Shown piece by piece: positions 37,115 through 46,130 of a stretch of 64,000 nt of DNA. Positions within the stretch are counted from its first letter, which is position 1. Each line of letters starts with the position of its first letter. The notes below the pieces were generated by a model. The model saw only the letters and a list, made by a program, of their open reading frames with translations, was not told where the DNA came from and did not search any database. This stretch comes from Clostridiaceae bacterium (GTDB taxonomy: Bacteria; Bacillota; Clostridia; Clostridiales; Clostridiaceae). A program made the translations under genes and the position numbers. The stretch lies in assembly GCA_902363375.1 (NCBI GenBank), contig CABIZX010000004.1, forward strand, positions 124,001-188,000, in the 5' to 3' direction.

Positions 37115-38200
37115 ATGACTGGAGTATCAACTAACTACTTTTTAGGTGGTAATACTGGAAAAGGATTTTATTCTCACTTTAATTATATTATTTCTCAGAA
37201 AGACGCTACTCGAATAATTTGTTTAAAAGGTGGTCCTGGAACCGGCAAATCCTTCCTTATGAAAAAGATAGGAAAACATTATATTGAGAAAGGATATGAT
37301 GTTGAGTTTCACCATTGCTCTTCTGATAGTGATTCTTTAGATGGCATCTTAATTAAAGAATTAAATGTAGCTATGCTTGACGGTACATCTCCCCATATGA
37401 TAGACCCTATAACTCCCGGTGCTGTAGATGATATAGTAAATCTAGGAGTATGTCTAAAGGAAGATAACTTTAAAGATATAAAGTTGGACATTTTAACAGT
37501 AAATAAAGAGATCGGAAACTCCTTTAGGAGAGCTTATAGATTTTTTGCTGCTGCTAAATCTATCTATGACGATTGGTACACTTTTAACAATGAAGCTTTA
37601 AATCTATATGAGCTTAATATTTTAAAAGAAAACTTAAAAAATAGGATTCTTCCAAATACATTTTCTTCATTAGGTAAAAAGCGTCACTTGTTTGCAACAG
37701 GCTTCACTCCAAAGGGCGTTATAACTTATATTAATAATATAATAAAAGATATACCTAATGTTTATGTACTTAAAGGAGCACCTGGAACTGGTAAAACTCG
37801 TGTTCTTGAATACCTTGCAGAGGAAGCTACTAGAAGAGGACTGGATGTAGAAATCTTACACACTCCTCTAACCCCAGAAAAAATAGAACACTTGTTAATT
37901 CCTGAGTTAAAGGTTGCTATAGTAACTTCAAATGAAATTACTAAAATAGAATTTGATGGTGAGCAATATGATATGGATAGTTTATTGGATAGAAATTACA
38001 TTGAATCAAAACAAGATTCTATAGATGATGTTTCTTCAATATTCTATATTCTGCTTCAAAAGGGTCTTGACTGTATAACAAAAGCTAAAGATTTACATGA
38101 TGATTTAGAAAAATTCTATATTCCTAACATGGATTTTGATAAATCTGATGCAATCTATGAAAAAGTATTGGCCAAGATTCAAGGATACGAAGATAAATAA
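37115..38200 (+). CDS. Double P-loop ATPase, PRK06851 family
   Basis: A 361-residue protein built from two tandem P-loop modules: the first Walker A is GGPGTGKS (39-46) and the second is GAPGTGKT (221-228). Each is followed by a similar pattern (YDVEFHHCSSDSDSLDGILI and LDVEILHTPLTPEKIEHLLI). The repeat points to an internal duplication of a kinase- or AAA-like half. The family is clostridial and uncharacterised; the second half has kept the same HxxxSxE/D-like layout. The start is ATG 37115 behind TTGGAGG. It is monocistronic and ends at a strong terminator shared with helD. Confidence 0.75.
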   Translation: MTGVSTNYFLGGNTGKGFYSHFNYIISQKDATRIICLKGGPGTGKSFLMKKIGKHYIEKGYDVEFHHCSSDSDSLDGILIKELNVAMLDGTSPHMIDPITPGAVDDIVNLGVCLKEDNFKDIKLDILTVNKEIGNSFRRAYRFFAAAKSIYDDWYTFNNEALNLYELNILKENLKNRILPNTFSSLGKKRHLFATGFTPKGVITYINNIIKDIPNVYVLKGAPGTGKTRVLEYLAEEATRRGLDVEILHTPLTPEKIEHLLIPELKVAIVTSNEITKIEFDGEQYDMDSLLDRNYIESKQDSIDDVSSIFYILLQKGLDCITKAKDLHDDLEKFYIPNMDFDKSDAIYEKVLAKIQGYEDK

Positions 38201-38213
38201 AAATATCATAAAA

Positions 38214-38250
38214 AAAATAATAGCGCTTTGGCGCTATTATTTTTTTAACT
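38214..38250. terminator. Bidirectional terminator between the ATPase and helD
   Basis: AATAATAGCGC and GCGCTATTATT form a perfect 11-bp stem with a TTTG loop, flanked by a long A-run and a long T-run. Confidence 0.92.
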
Positions 38251-40366
38251 TTTTAATAACTATTAAATTGTGAAGTGCTCTAGTACACATTATATACATA
38301 AGATTATTCTTATATCCATCTTCAATTTCTTCTTCAATTATAATTGCACTATCAAATTCCAAGCCCTTTGCATAATAGCTAGGCATAATCATAATGCCCT
38401 CTGTAATATGAATATTTTCTTTATCTATAACCTTTAAAGAAATATCTTCATTTAACATTTCATATATTTCCTTAGCTTTAGTTAAATTTTTTGCTATTAT
38501 TGCTACATTATCTAAGTCTTTTTCTTTCAATTTTTCTAACGACCTAATAATATTTTCTTTAAGTTCTTTATTATCACTTACATGTAATTCTTCAACCTGG
38601 TCACCTCTTCTTACCACGGGAACTATAGAAACATCATCTATATATTGATTACTATATTCCATGATTTCTTGAGTTGATCTGTAACTTTTATTTAAGTTAA
38701 ATATATCTACTATATCTTCTTTAAATATATCCTTAATACTATTTAAAGAAGACTTATCTCCAGTAGATATTAATTGCTGATTACTATCTCCAACTATAGT
38801 CATAGATTTTGTATTTACCAATTCTTTTAATACTATGAATTGTAGTGGCGAATAATCTTGAGCTTCATCAACTACTAAATGCTTGATTTCTCTGTTAAGT
38901 TTTAATCCCTTAAGCTTAATTTTCAAGTATAGAATAGCTACTAAATCTTCTTCTGTATATTCTTCACTACCATTAAACTCCATATATATTTCTTCTATGT
39001 TTTTCTCATTTAAATAACTTAGTTTAGACTTAATTTCAATTACATCACTTATTAAATCTCTTATCTCTAGTTTTCTTTTAAATTCTAAATCATTTATATG
39101 AAGTGCTAATTCTTCTTGACTATAGGATTCTTTTTGCTCCATATATTTTTTTTCAATAGCTCTAAATTCTTCATCCCTCACATCGCTAATTCTAGAAAAT
39201 AAAATTCGTTTAATCTTTTTGCTTCTTCTAAATAGTGGCAAGGAAATAAAATCTTCAGTAAACATACCTTTTATTTCATCTTTAGTTGCTATAACTTTAT
39301 TTCTAAAGAAAATGCCATCACAAATATAACTCTCTTTTTCTAATTTATTAATGATCTTATCTAAATCATCCTTGAACTTTAATGTTCTTTTATATATAAT
39401 TTTATCTTCAAAACTTTTATCTTTATTAAGGATTCTTTCCATAACTTCTTTAATATCTATAACATCATCGATATCTACTAAATCTAGAGCTAAATCTAAA
39501 AATGTGGTTTGAAATACACCTGTCTCTCCTAGGGTTGGAAGAACATTAGATATATAGTCAATAAATATTCTGTTAGGTCCTAATATTAGAACTTTATTTT
39601 CTAACAACTTTCTATAATTGTATATTAAATAAGCTACTCTATGAAGTGCAATTGTTGTTTTACCACTTCCAGCCACTCCATCTACAACAATAACTCTATT
39701 TTTTTCTTGTCTTATAATCTCATCTTGTTCTTGTTGTATAGTCATAATTATATCCTTAAGTTTATCTGAAGAATTTTTACTTAACACCATTTGAAGAATA
39801 TCATCTTTTATATCAATATTAGAATTAAATAAGCCCTCTAGCTTACCTTTCTTTATAATATATTGAATCCTTCCTAAAATAGAAGCCATAATCTCTCCAT
39901 CTGGTGAATCATAATGTCCTACATTTCCTGACCCATTATAAAAAAGTGCTGCAACAGGAGCTCTCCAATCTATGATTAATGGTTCAAATGTTTCCTCTAG
40001 TGTAACACCAAATCTTCCGATATATATATCTTCTATACCATAATCTTCTTCTCTAAATGTTACCTTACCAAAATAAGGAGATGATTTTAATACTGTCAAT
40101 TCTTTTAATTTTCTATCGGTACTCTTAAAACTCTCTTCCTTAACATAGTTTTCATGATCAAAATACTCAATTATTTTATCTTCATCATCTTTAAATTCTT
40201 CTAAAGCATTTTTTCTGTATTCTAATATGGCATTGGTTATATGCTTTCTTTTTTCTATACACTTAAGAATTTCATTATTAATAATTTTAATAACATCTTC
40301 TAATCTTTCTTTTTCTATTGCCACTTCTAGCTGTTTTTCTAATTCTTGTTTAAGATCCTTTGACAT
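38237..40366 (-). CDS. helD: HelD-type RNA polymerase recycling ATPase (UvrD/Rep superfamily)
   Basis: A 709-residue superfamily 1 ATPase. An N-terminal coiled-coil arm (about residues 1-60) precedes the Walker A GVAGSGKTTIALHR at 230-243. Then come VDEAQDYSPLQF (motif II, near 515), GDSNQQL, LNKSYRST, and a late MPSYYAKGLEFD. The N-terminal arm and missing 2B-type domain mark HelD, which inserts into stalled RNA polymerase and releases it from DNA, rather than a DNA repair helicase. In related Firmicutes it works with the delta subunit. The ATG 40366 follows AAAGGAAG. It is monocistronic, convergent with the double P-loop ATPase. Confidence 0.88.
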   Translation of the reverse strand: MSKDLKQELEKQLEVAIEKERLEDVIKIINNEILKCIEKRKHITNAILEYRKNALEEFKDDEDKIIEYFDHENYVKEESFKSTDRKLKELTVLKSSPYFGKVTFREEDYGIEDIYIGRFGVTLEETFEPLIIDWRAPVAALFYNGSGNVGHYDSPDGEIMASILGRIQYIIKKGKLEGLFNSNIDIKDDILQMVLSKNSSDKLKDIIMTIQQEQDEIIRQEKNRVIVVDGVAGSGKTTIALHRVAYLIYNYRKLLENKVLILGPNRIFIDYISNVLPTLGETGVFQTTFLDLALDLVDIDDVIDIKEVMERILNKDKSFEDKIIYKRTLKFKDDLDKIINKLEKESYICDGIFFRNKVIATKDEIKGMFTEDFISLPLFRRSKKIKRILFSRISDVRDEEFRAIEKKYMEQKESYSQEELALHINDLEFKRKLEIRDLISDVIEIKSKLSYLNEKNIEEIYMEFNGSEEYTEEDLVAILYLKIKLKGLKLNREIKHLVVDEAQDYSPLQFIVLKELVNTKSMTIVGDSNQQLISTGDKSSLNSIKDIFKEDIVDIFNLNKSYRSTQEIMEYSNQYIDDVSIVPVVRRGDQVEELHVSDNKELKENIIRSLEKLKEKDLDNVAIIAKNLTKAKEIYEMLNEDISLKVIDKENIHITEGIMIMPSYYAKGLEFDSAIIIEEEIEDGYKNNLMYIMCTRALHNLIVIKKLKK

Positions 40367-40490
40367 AAAACCACTTCCTTTATTAGATTCTTATAATTGA
40401 TTTATAAGGTTTCTTATTATAAGTTCTATATTCTAGAACTAACCCCTCTTATCTATCTAATTCCATATAGTTCAGAGATGTATAGTTAGC

Positions 40491-41582
40491 TTATAATATT
40501 TCTTCCCAGCCTTTTATATCAGTTATTCCAAGTCCTGGCTCATCAGATAATGTGATTTTATTTCCTTCAAAGATTGCTCCACCAACTATAGGGTCTTCTG
40601 CAAAGTACAGCATTGTATCTAAATCTGCAGTTATCATATTACCTCTTGAAGCCGCAAAACTAGCAGCAGCGGTAATACCAATTTTACTCTCCAACATACA
40701 TCCAACCATACATCTTATTCCCATAGTATCCGCCATATTATAAATTCTTATGGCATTTTGTATTCCACCACATTTCATCAGTTTTATATTAATTAAATCA
40801 CAAGCTCGATTTTGAATTACCTTAAAGGCTTCTGGAGATCCAAACACTGATTCATCAGCTAAGACCATAGTATCTACATTATCCTTTATAAACTTTAACC
40901 CTTCTATATCCCAAGCCTTAACAGGTTGTTCTACAAATTCTATGTCTAAATCTAGTTGTTCTATCTTCTTAATTATTTTTATTGCATCTTTAGGTGACCA
41001 ACCCTGATTTCCGTCAACTCTTACTTTTATTCCTTTCCTAATAGCACGTCTAATAAATTTAACTTTTTCAAAGTCTGATTCCACATTATTTCCAAGTTTT
41101 ATTTTTATATTAGTATAACCATCTCTAGTAGCTTCATAAGCTGCATTTACCATGTTTTCCATTTTGTCATCATCTTGTATAGTTATATCTGTAAATACTG
41201 TAGAGTTAAATCCTCCCAACAGCTTATATAGTGGAGTATTCATCCCTTTACTCCAAAGATCATATATAGCGATTTCCACAGCTGCTTTTGCACTATTATT
41301 TCCTTTAATACATTCGTCCATGACTTTAAAAATACATTGAAGGCAAGTAAGATCCATTCCTTTGATAAAAGTAGCAATATGCTTAATAGCTCCTACAATT
41401 GAACTCTCTGTTTCACCTGTTACCCTTGGTGCTGGAGCTGCACTTCCTATGCCTATAGCTCCACTTTCTGTAAATATTTTCACAACTACTTCATTTGAGT
41501 AATTATATACTCCATTTTTAGTTACAAATGGCTTTTTCAAAGGCACTGTAATCCTACCAACTTTAACATCTGCAATAATCAT
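40491..41582 (-). CDS. Dipeptide epimerase, enolase superfamily
   Basis: A 363-residue enzyme of the muconate-lactonising subgroup. The barrel residues are all present: KIK (Lys160/Lys162), Asp190 in VDGNQGW, Glu218 in FVEQP, Asp243 in LADESVF and Lys267 in INIKLMK. The DLD motif at 320-322 is the signature of dipeptide epimerases that bind the peptide amino group. L-Ala-D/L-Glu epimerases recycle murein peptides, but related enzymes prefer other dipeptides, so the substrate is open. It has its own promoter (41728-41755) followed at once by a hairpin in the 5-prime leader, and lies downstream of the OPT-PqqD pair. Confidence 0.9.
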   Translation of the reverse strand: MIIADVKVGRITVPLKKPFVTKNGVYNYSNEVVVKIFTESGAIGIGSAAPAPRVTGETESSIVGAIKHIATFIKGMDLTCLQCIFKVMDECIKGNNSAKAAVEIAIYDLWSKGMNTPLYKLLGGFNSTVFTDITIQDDDKMENMVNAAYEATRDGYTNIKIKLGNNVESDFEKVKFIRRAIRKGIKVRVDGNQGWSPKDAIKIIKKIEQLDLDIEFVEQPVKAWDIEGLKFIKDNVDTMVLADESVFGSPEAFKVIQNRACDLINIKLMKCGGIQNAIRIYNMADTMGIRCMVGCMLESKIGITAAASFAASRGNMITADLDTMLYFAEDPIVGGAIFEGNKITLSDEPGLGITDIKGWEEIL

Positions 41583-41680
41583 TTTTATACCTCTACTATT
41601 TATAAATTTGTCCTTTTTATATTACTAAGACTACTTATATTTTATTCTCAAAGAATATATTTATAAGTAAAATAAAATAC

Positions 41681-41714
41681 GATAGAACTTCACGCTTTTG
41701 CGAAGAATTCTATC
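41681..41714 (-). promoter_or_regulatory. Promoter-proximal hairpin in the epimerase leader
   Basis: On the minus strand, GATAGAATTCTTC pairs with GTGAAG-TTCTATC (two-base bulge) and is followed by GTATTTTATTTTAC. It starts within about 10 bases of the expected transcription start, so it could be an attenuator or a 5-prime stabilising stem. It could also end readthrough from pqqD. Confidence 0.6.
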
Positions 41715-41727
41715 TAGTCAAGTAATA

Positions 41728-41755
41728 ATTATACACCAAAGCATAAAGGAGTCAA
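41728..41755 (-). promoter_or_regulatory. Promoter of the dipeptide epimerase gene
   Basis: On the minus strand, TTGACT (41750-41755), a 16-base spacer and TATAAT (41728-41733). Confidence 0.75.
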
Positions 41756-41831
41756 GCCATCTATTAGTCTGTTTTTGCTTAATTTATTTAAATATTACAT
41801 ATTACTCTTAATAATTACTCGTTTCTCAAGA

Positions 41832-42206
41832 TTAATCCTTCTTAGACTTTATTCCGGCAAATTTTATCCACCCTTTCCTTGCAATATATCTCATATACAT
41901 TACAAGTCTCTCTATAGCTACTTCTTCCGTATCTCCTGTTTTTTTTGCCATCTCCATAGCAATATCATAGATACTTTTCTCTCCATCTATCAAAAGCCAT
42001 ACTAACGATGATTTTTCATCAAATATCATATCACTGATATTACTTTTCTTTACTAGCCACCTAGCAACTCTTTCCATAAACTTATTATGTTCAAAATATA
42101 GTGTAACTATATTATTTTCATCAACTTTATAGTTACTATGTTTAATTTCAGGTATATATAAAAGAAAATTCTTTTCTTCTTTATTATATTTTTCTTTACT
42201 TTTCAT
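41832..42206 (-). CDS. PqqD-family protein beside a peptide transporter
   Basis: A 124-residue protein with the PqqD winged-helix pattern in its C-terminal 85 residues: KFMERVARWLVKKSN, SSLVWLLIDGEKSIYDIAMEMA (the S-x-V-W-x-x-I-D-G core) and a terminal RYIARKGWIKF. In RiPP pathways this fold is the peptide-recognition element, which binds a leader peptide and presents it to a radical SAM enzyme. Neither a radical SAM gene nor a precursor peptide is nearby. It lies 113 bases after the OPT transporter gene on the same strand, with a hairpin between. The start is ATG 42206 after GTAGGTGA; the longer reading to 42215 is less well placed. Confidence 0.8.
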   Translation of the reverse strand: MKSKEKYNKEEKNFLLYIPEIKHSNYKVDENNIVTLYFEHNKFMERVARWLVKKSNISDMIFDEKSSLVWLLIDGEKSIYDIAMEMAKKTGDTEEVAIERLVMYMRYIARKGWIKFAGIKSKKD

Positions 42207-42224
42207 ATAAATCACCTACAAATT

Positions 42225-42251
42225 AGTTAAGAGCCTAAAAGGCTCTTAACT
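42225..42251 (-). terminator. Intercistronic hairpin between the OPT and pqqD-like genes
   Basis: AGTTAAGAGCCT and AGGCTCTTAACT form a perfect 12-bp stem with a 3-base loop. No T-run follows on the minus strand, so partial termination or mRNA processing is more likely than a full stop. Confidence 0.6.
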
Positions 42252-42319
42252 TTAATTTTATTTATAATTATATCCACATAAAATAATATTATAAGAAGTA
42301 ATTAATAAAATCACTTACT

Positions 42320-44245
42320 TTATACGCTTTCTTTATCTTCACCACAGGAAATAACGTAAATAATCACTCCAAGTGCTATAAATATAGCTGTTGAGAATAT
42401 GGAGTTTTGGGTTAACCCTGCAAAGTTAAGTCCAAAAGCTACATCAAGTCCTAATGTAGCAAATCCTGCAACTACTATACCCATTAGAGCATCTCCTGCA
42501 ACTAATCCAGAAGATATAAGGATACCTCTTTCAACCTTTTCTTTCATAAGAGATTCATTTTTCTTAAATCTCTTCTCAACAAATATTCTAATTATACCAC
42601 CTGATAATATACCTGCATTTAAGTGTATCGGCAAATATAATCCAAGAGCAACTGGAAGTACTGGAAGGCCAGATATTTCTGCAAACACTGCTATTGATAC
42701 TCCTACAAATACAAGTACCCAAGGTAATTCACCAGTCATAACACCTTCTATAACCATAGACATAAGAGTAGCTTGTGGTGCAGGTACCGCTTGTGATCCA
42801 ATTCCATATGTATTATGAAGCATCAATAATACATACCCTGAAACTACAGCACCAAATATTAGACCTAAATACATTCCAATTTGTACTTTCTTTGGTGATC
42901 CACCTATTATAAATGTAGTTTTTAAACTTTGAGCTGTACCACCTGCAACAGCTATAGCTACACATACTATACCAGCTACCATAACTGCTGTAATCATTCC
43001 AGTTTGACCTATATGACCAGTTACTTTTAGTATAGCTGTTACAAATAATAAGGTAGCAATAGTCATACCTGATACTGGGTTGTTTGATGCACCTATTATT
43101 CCAACCATTCTTGCAGAAACTACTGCAAAGAAGAATGAAAACACTACCGCCATTAATGATCCTATAAATCCTACTCTGATTTGTGGTAATAACCATGCAA
43201 GAACAAATACTAAAATTGCTGATGCTATTACCCATACTATTGGTGGTTCCTCATTTATTCTAGTTACTGTGCCATTCTCTTTTTTACCTATACCGGCCAT
43301 CGCTGCTTTAAATGACCTAACAATAGTTGGTGCAGATTTACCTAAGGAAATAAATCCTCCTGCAGCAACAGCTCCTGCTCCTATATATCTTATATATTTA
43401 CTCCATATATCTGAAGCCCCCATCTCTGAAATTAGCATAGTTGAAGGGAATAATGGTTCTGGAACTGTACTTCCTATATATTTAATAAGAGGTATTAATC
43501 CAAGCCATGCTACAAGAGATCCCCCAAACATAAATGCTGATGCTTTTGTACCAACTATAAATCCAACACCTAGAAGGGATGCTAAAGTATCTATTCCAAA
43601 TACTGCATTTTGATAACTAGGTATAACCCACTCTGGTTTTTCACTCCAAAGAGCAAATCCACCAGAAGCTAATTTATAGACTCCACCAATTCCAAGTCCC
43701 ATTAAAACCATCTTAAATCCGCTACCGCCTTCACTTCCATTAACTAAAACTTCTGCTGCGGCCATAGATTCCGGATATACTAAATTTCCATGTTCCTCAA
43801 CTATTAAGAATTTTCTTAGTGGTGTAACAAAGAATATACCCAAAAGTCCTCCTAAAAGTGTAACAATAACAATTGTAGAAACCTTTAAGTTAAGCCCCCA
43901 TAAGATAATTGCTGGTAGTATATATATAATTCCACCTGCTATAGATTCTCCTACAGCTGCAATTGATGCAACCATATTAGCTTCTAATATATTATTTCTT
44001 TTAAATACTCCTTTAAAAATTCCTGTAGCAAGTATTGCTCCTGGAATTCCTGCTGCAATAGTAAGTCCAACCTTTAATCCAAGATAAGTATTAGCAGCTG
44101 CAAATATCATTGCAAATATTGCACCCATTATAATAGAGTAAATACTTAACTCTGGCATTGCCGTTTTAGTTGATATAAATGGCATATAATCGTCACCTTT
44201 TATACCACCATAGGCAGTGTGAGATAATCTTTTATTATCCTCCAT
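42320..44245 (-). CDS. OPT family oligopeptide transporter
   Basis: A 641-residue polytopic membrane protein (about 15-16 helices) of the oligopeptide transporter superfamily. Recognisable segments are the N-terminal YMPFISTKTAMPELSIYS, AAANTYLGLKVGLTIAAGIPGAILATG (helices 1-2), GGTAQSLKTTFIIGGSPKKVQIG in the middle, and the C-terminal SGLVAGDALMGIV. It belongs to the prokaryotic OPT branch, which imports di- to oligopeptides with protons. The start is ATG 44245 after AAAGGAGG. It is upstream of the PqqD-family gene and near the dipeptide epimerase, suggesting peptide uptake and use. Metal-chelate (YSL-like) transport is the alternative. Confidence 0.9.
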   Translation of the reverse strand: MEDNKRLSHTAYGGIKGDDYMPFISTKTAMPELSIYSIIMGAIFAMIFAAANTYLGLKVGLTIAAGIPGAILATGIFKGVFKRNNILEANMVASIAAVGESIAGGIIYILPAIILWGLNLKVSTIVIVTLLGGLLGIFFVTPLRKFLIVEEHGNLVYPESMAAAEVLVNGSEGGSGFKMVLMGLGIGGVYKLASGGFALWSEKPEWVIPSYQNAVFGIDTLASLLGVGFIVGTKASAFMFGGSLVAWLGLIPLIKYIGSTVPEPLFPSTMLISEMGASDIWSKYIRYIGAGAVAAGGFISLGKSAPTIVRSFKAAMAGIGKKENGTVTRINEEPPIVWVIASAILVFVLAWLLPQIRVGFIGSLMAVVFSFFFAVVSARMVGIIGASNNPVSGMTIATLLFVTAILKVTGHIGQTGMITAVMVAGIVCVAIAVAGGTAQSLKTTFIIGGSPKKVQIGMYLGLIFGAVVSGYVLLMLHNTYGIGSQAVPAPQATLMSMVIEGVMTGELPWVLVFVGVSIAVFAEISGLPVLPVALGLYLPIHLNAGILSGGIIRIFVEKRFKKNESLMKEKVERGILISSGLVAGDALMGIVVAGFATLGLDVAFGLNFAGLTQNSIFSTAIFIALGVIIYVISCGEDKESV

Positions 44246-44574
44246 TTATAATTCCTCCTTTGTAAATATATTTTTTCAAAATCATTGTAACATATTCGAC
44301 ATTTTTTGAGTATATTTTTTGAAAAAGTCTTAATTTAAATTATTTTTTGTATTTTTCAATATCTACTTTAAATATAATTTAAATTATTTTTATAATTTGA
44401 ACATATTTTATGGCTATGAATTTATCTTTCCCTAAATATCGTTTAATTATAATTTTATTTAATATAAAATTATAAATTACTTTCAAATGAAAATGGTTAA
44501 ATTTATCCATATGGAAATTTAAATAAAAAAAAGTGATGATTATTATTTCATCACTTAATTCATTCTTATATTTA
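44246..44574. other. 329-bp gap with a terminator and the OPT promoter region
   Basis: It contains the signal peptidase terminator at its right end in gene order (44531-44556) and A/T-rich DNA upstream of the OPT gene. A TACAAT near 44300 on the minus strand could be a -10 box, but no convincing -35 was found. No gene is seen. Confidence 0.5.
44531..44560 (-). terminator. Terminator of the signal peptidase gene
   Basis: AAGTGATGA and TCATCACTT form a 9-bp stem; on the minus strand it is followed by a T-run (TTTTTTATTT). Confidence 0.85.
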
Positions 44575-45081
44575 TTATTTTAACTTACCAAATCTACTAA
44601 ATGGAAATATAATAAATTTTCCTTCTCCTTGTATTTGATCAAATGGTATGTATGGATTTTCCCATAGACGAGCATCTATAGAGTTTCCTCTATTATCCCC
44701 AAGAAATAGATAACAATTTTGGGGTATATTAAAGCTACCTGTAATATCACTTGAACTACTTACATAATCTTCTTTTAAGTATTCACCATTTATATAGACA
44801 CTACCATCTGATTGAATTTCTACAGTTTCCCCAGGAAGTCCTATAACTCTTTTAATTAAGTCCTTATTTAATTCTTCAGAGTGAAACACTAAAACATCGC
44901 CTCTTTCGATAGATGATGGCTTATGCATTCTAAGTGAAAATATTCTATCTCCTGGTGTAATGGTAGGATACATAGATTTAGTCGGAACATTTACATTAAA
45001 AAATATAAATTTATTTATTAAAAATCCCAAAATTATAGCAATTACTGCTGGTATAATCCATTCTTTTAAAAATTTTATCAC
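44575..45081 (-). CDS. lepB: Signal peptidase I
   Basis: A 168-residue membrane protease that removes signal peptides from exported proteins. It has one N-terminal transmembrane helix (about 8-27), the catalytic Ser36 in VPTKSMYPT, the catalytic Lys77 in DLIKRVIGLPGE, and the box D/E segment YLFLGDNRGNSIDARLW. The size is that of the short Gram-positive (SipS-type) enzymes. The catalytic Ser/Lys dyad excludes the archaeal/eukaryote-like ER type. No substrate or sortase gene is adjacent, so it may be the housekeeping enzyme or one of several paralogues. Confidence 0.94.
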   Translation of the reverse strand: MIKFLKEWIIPAVIAIILGFLINKFIFFNVNVPTKSMYPTITPGDRIFSLRMHKPSSIERGDVLVFHSEELNKDLIKRVIGLPGETVEIQSDGSVYINGEYLKEDYVSSSSDITGSFNIPQNCYLFLGDNRGNSIDARLWENPYIPFDQIQGEGKFIIFPFSRFGKLK

Positions 45082-45201
45082 TAATTATTCCCCCTAAAGT
45101 ATTTAAAGTTAGTTTTATATTACTATATAACCACATTTAAAGCAATAAAAGTCATATTACATATATTATTTTAATACCTAACTTATTACCATCTATTAAT
45201 G

Positions 45202-45240
45202 TATTTAATAGCATGTGAAAAACATACCTACTATTAAATA
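45202..45240. repeat. Inverted repeat in the lepB/pirin-like divergent region
   Basis: TATTTAATAG and CTATTAAATA (10-bp arms), with a nested ATGT/ACAT stem inside the loop. It may be an operator in the divergent promoter region. Confidence 0.4.
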
Positions 45241-45338
45241 AAGAAAACTGCAAATAATAATATTGAAAATATATTTATAGTAGTTTTTCATTAAATGAAT
45301 TTATATATTCATAAAATATTAAATTAGGAGGTAATATT

Positions 45339-46061
45339 TTGATTAATAAAAGGATTGTCTCCCCTGATAGTAAAGAAGATTTTTCTTATTTAAAGTCTAC
45401 TTCCATTCTTTCTACTTCTGTAAATTATATGGATGTAGAAGACTGTATCAAAGAATTAAAGAATATTACCTTAGTTCCTAGAAGTGGAACACATAACAAT
45501 TTTAAAACAAAGGAAGAAACTATTATATATATTATAGGCGGTGATTTGCTATACAGTGATAGTATTGGTAATTTAGAAACCCTTTCATCTGGAGATTTTC
45601 TCTATATTAATTCTTTAGATGGAATAACCTATGATATTTTTAATAACGGTACTGATTTTTTAGACATTATAGAAATCACATTAGCACCTAAATATGATAT
45701 TAGGTCTAAAAAGTTTTTAAGTAAAGATACTTCATTCATTAATTTTAATGTTAAAAATCCTGCCTCAGATCAATGGGTTTACGCAGTTAGTTCTTTAAAT
45801 GGATTAGCTCCTATCAAATCTGCTTGTGACATTAATATTTACTCTGCATGCCTAGGTACTGATAAAAGCTTAAACTTTAGTATTGGAAAAGAGAGACATA
45901 GTTATTTATTTCAATGCTACGGTGAAAGTGAAATTACAACCAGCAATTTAGAAAGTATTACTCTAACTGGTGCAGGAAGTGTCTATATTTCTAATGAAAA
46001 TTTTGAAATAAGAGCTACTATTCCTAGTAATATACTTTTAATTGAAACTATAAATTTATAA
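45339..46061 (+). CDS. Pirin-like bicupin with degraded metal site
   Basis: A 240-residue two-cupin protein that aligns with pirin/YhhW: LVPRSGTHNNFKTKEETIIYIIGG, then SDSIGNLETLSSGDF and LDIIEITLAPKYDIRSKKF, and a C-terminal quercetinase-like cupin (about 135-240). Pirins bind iron through THxH and a downstream HxE. Here only His52 remains; the other positions read Asn54, Tyr98 and Ile100. So it probably does not bind metal in the classic way and may be a structural or regulatory cupin. The start is TTG 45339, 6 bases after TAGGAGG. It is divergent from lepB and convergent with the DHHW gene. Confidence 0.7.
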   Translation: MINKRIVSPDSKEDFSYLKSTSILSTSVNYMDVEDCIKELKNITLVPRSGTHNNFKTKEETIIYIIGGDLLYSDSIGNLETLSSGDFLYINSLDGITYDIFNNGTDFLDIIEITLAPKYDIRSKKFLSKDTSFINFNVKNPASDQWVYAVSSLNGLAPIKSACDINIYSACLGTDKSLNFSIGKERHSYLFQCYGESEITTSNLESITLTGAGSVYISNENFEIRATIPSNILLIETINL

Positions 46062-46067
46062 ATAATT

Positions 46068-46122
46068 AAGGCTATGACAAAATCATTAAAAATTTATTCT
46101 AATATTTTGTCAAAGCCTTTTT
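46068..46122. terminator. Bidirectional terminator with a GGCT..CAAAAT arm
   Basis: AAGGCTATGACAAAAT (46068-46083) pairs with ATTTTGTCAAAGCCTT (46104-46119) with a one-base slip; T-runs lie on both sides. Its arm resembles those of the 12199 and 48653 elements. Confidence 0.8.
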
Positions 46123-46130
46123 AAATCTTT

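Noticed and set aside
43080..43613. A 177-codon open frame on the plus strand, plus a shorter one at 42399-42818
   Set aside because: Both are antisense to the OPT transporter gene and have the composition of mirror frames of a hydrophobic protein.
45202..45240. An inverted repeat taken at first as a terminator for lepB
   Set aside because: It is upstream of lepB, not downstream, and lacks a T-run; it was kept only as a weak possible operator.
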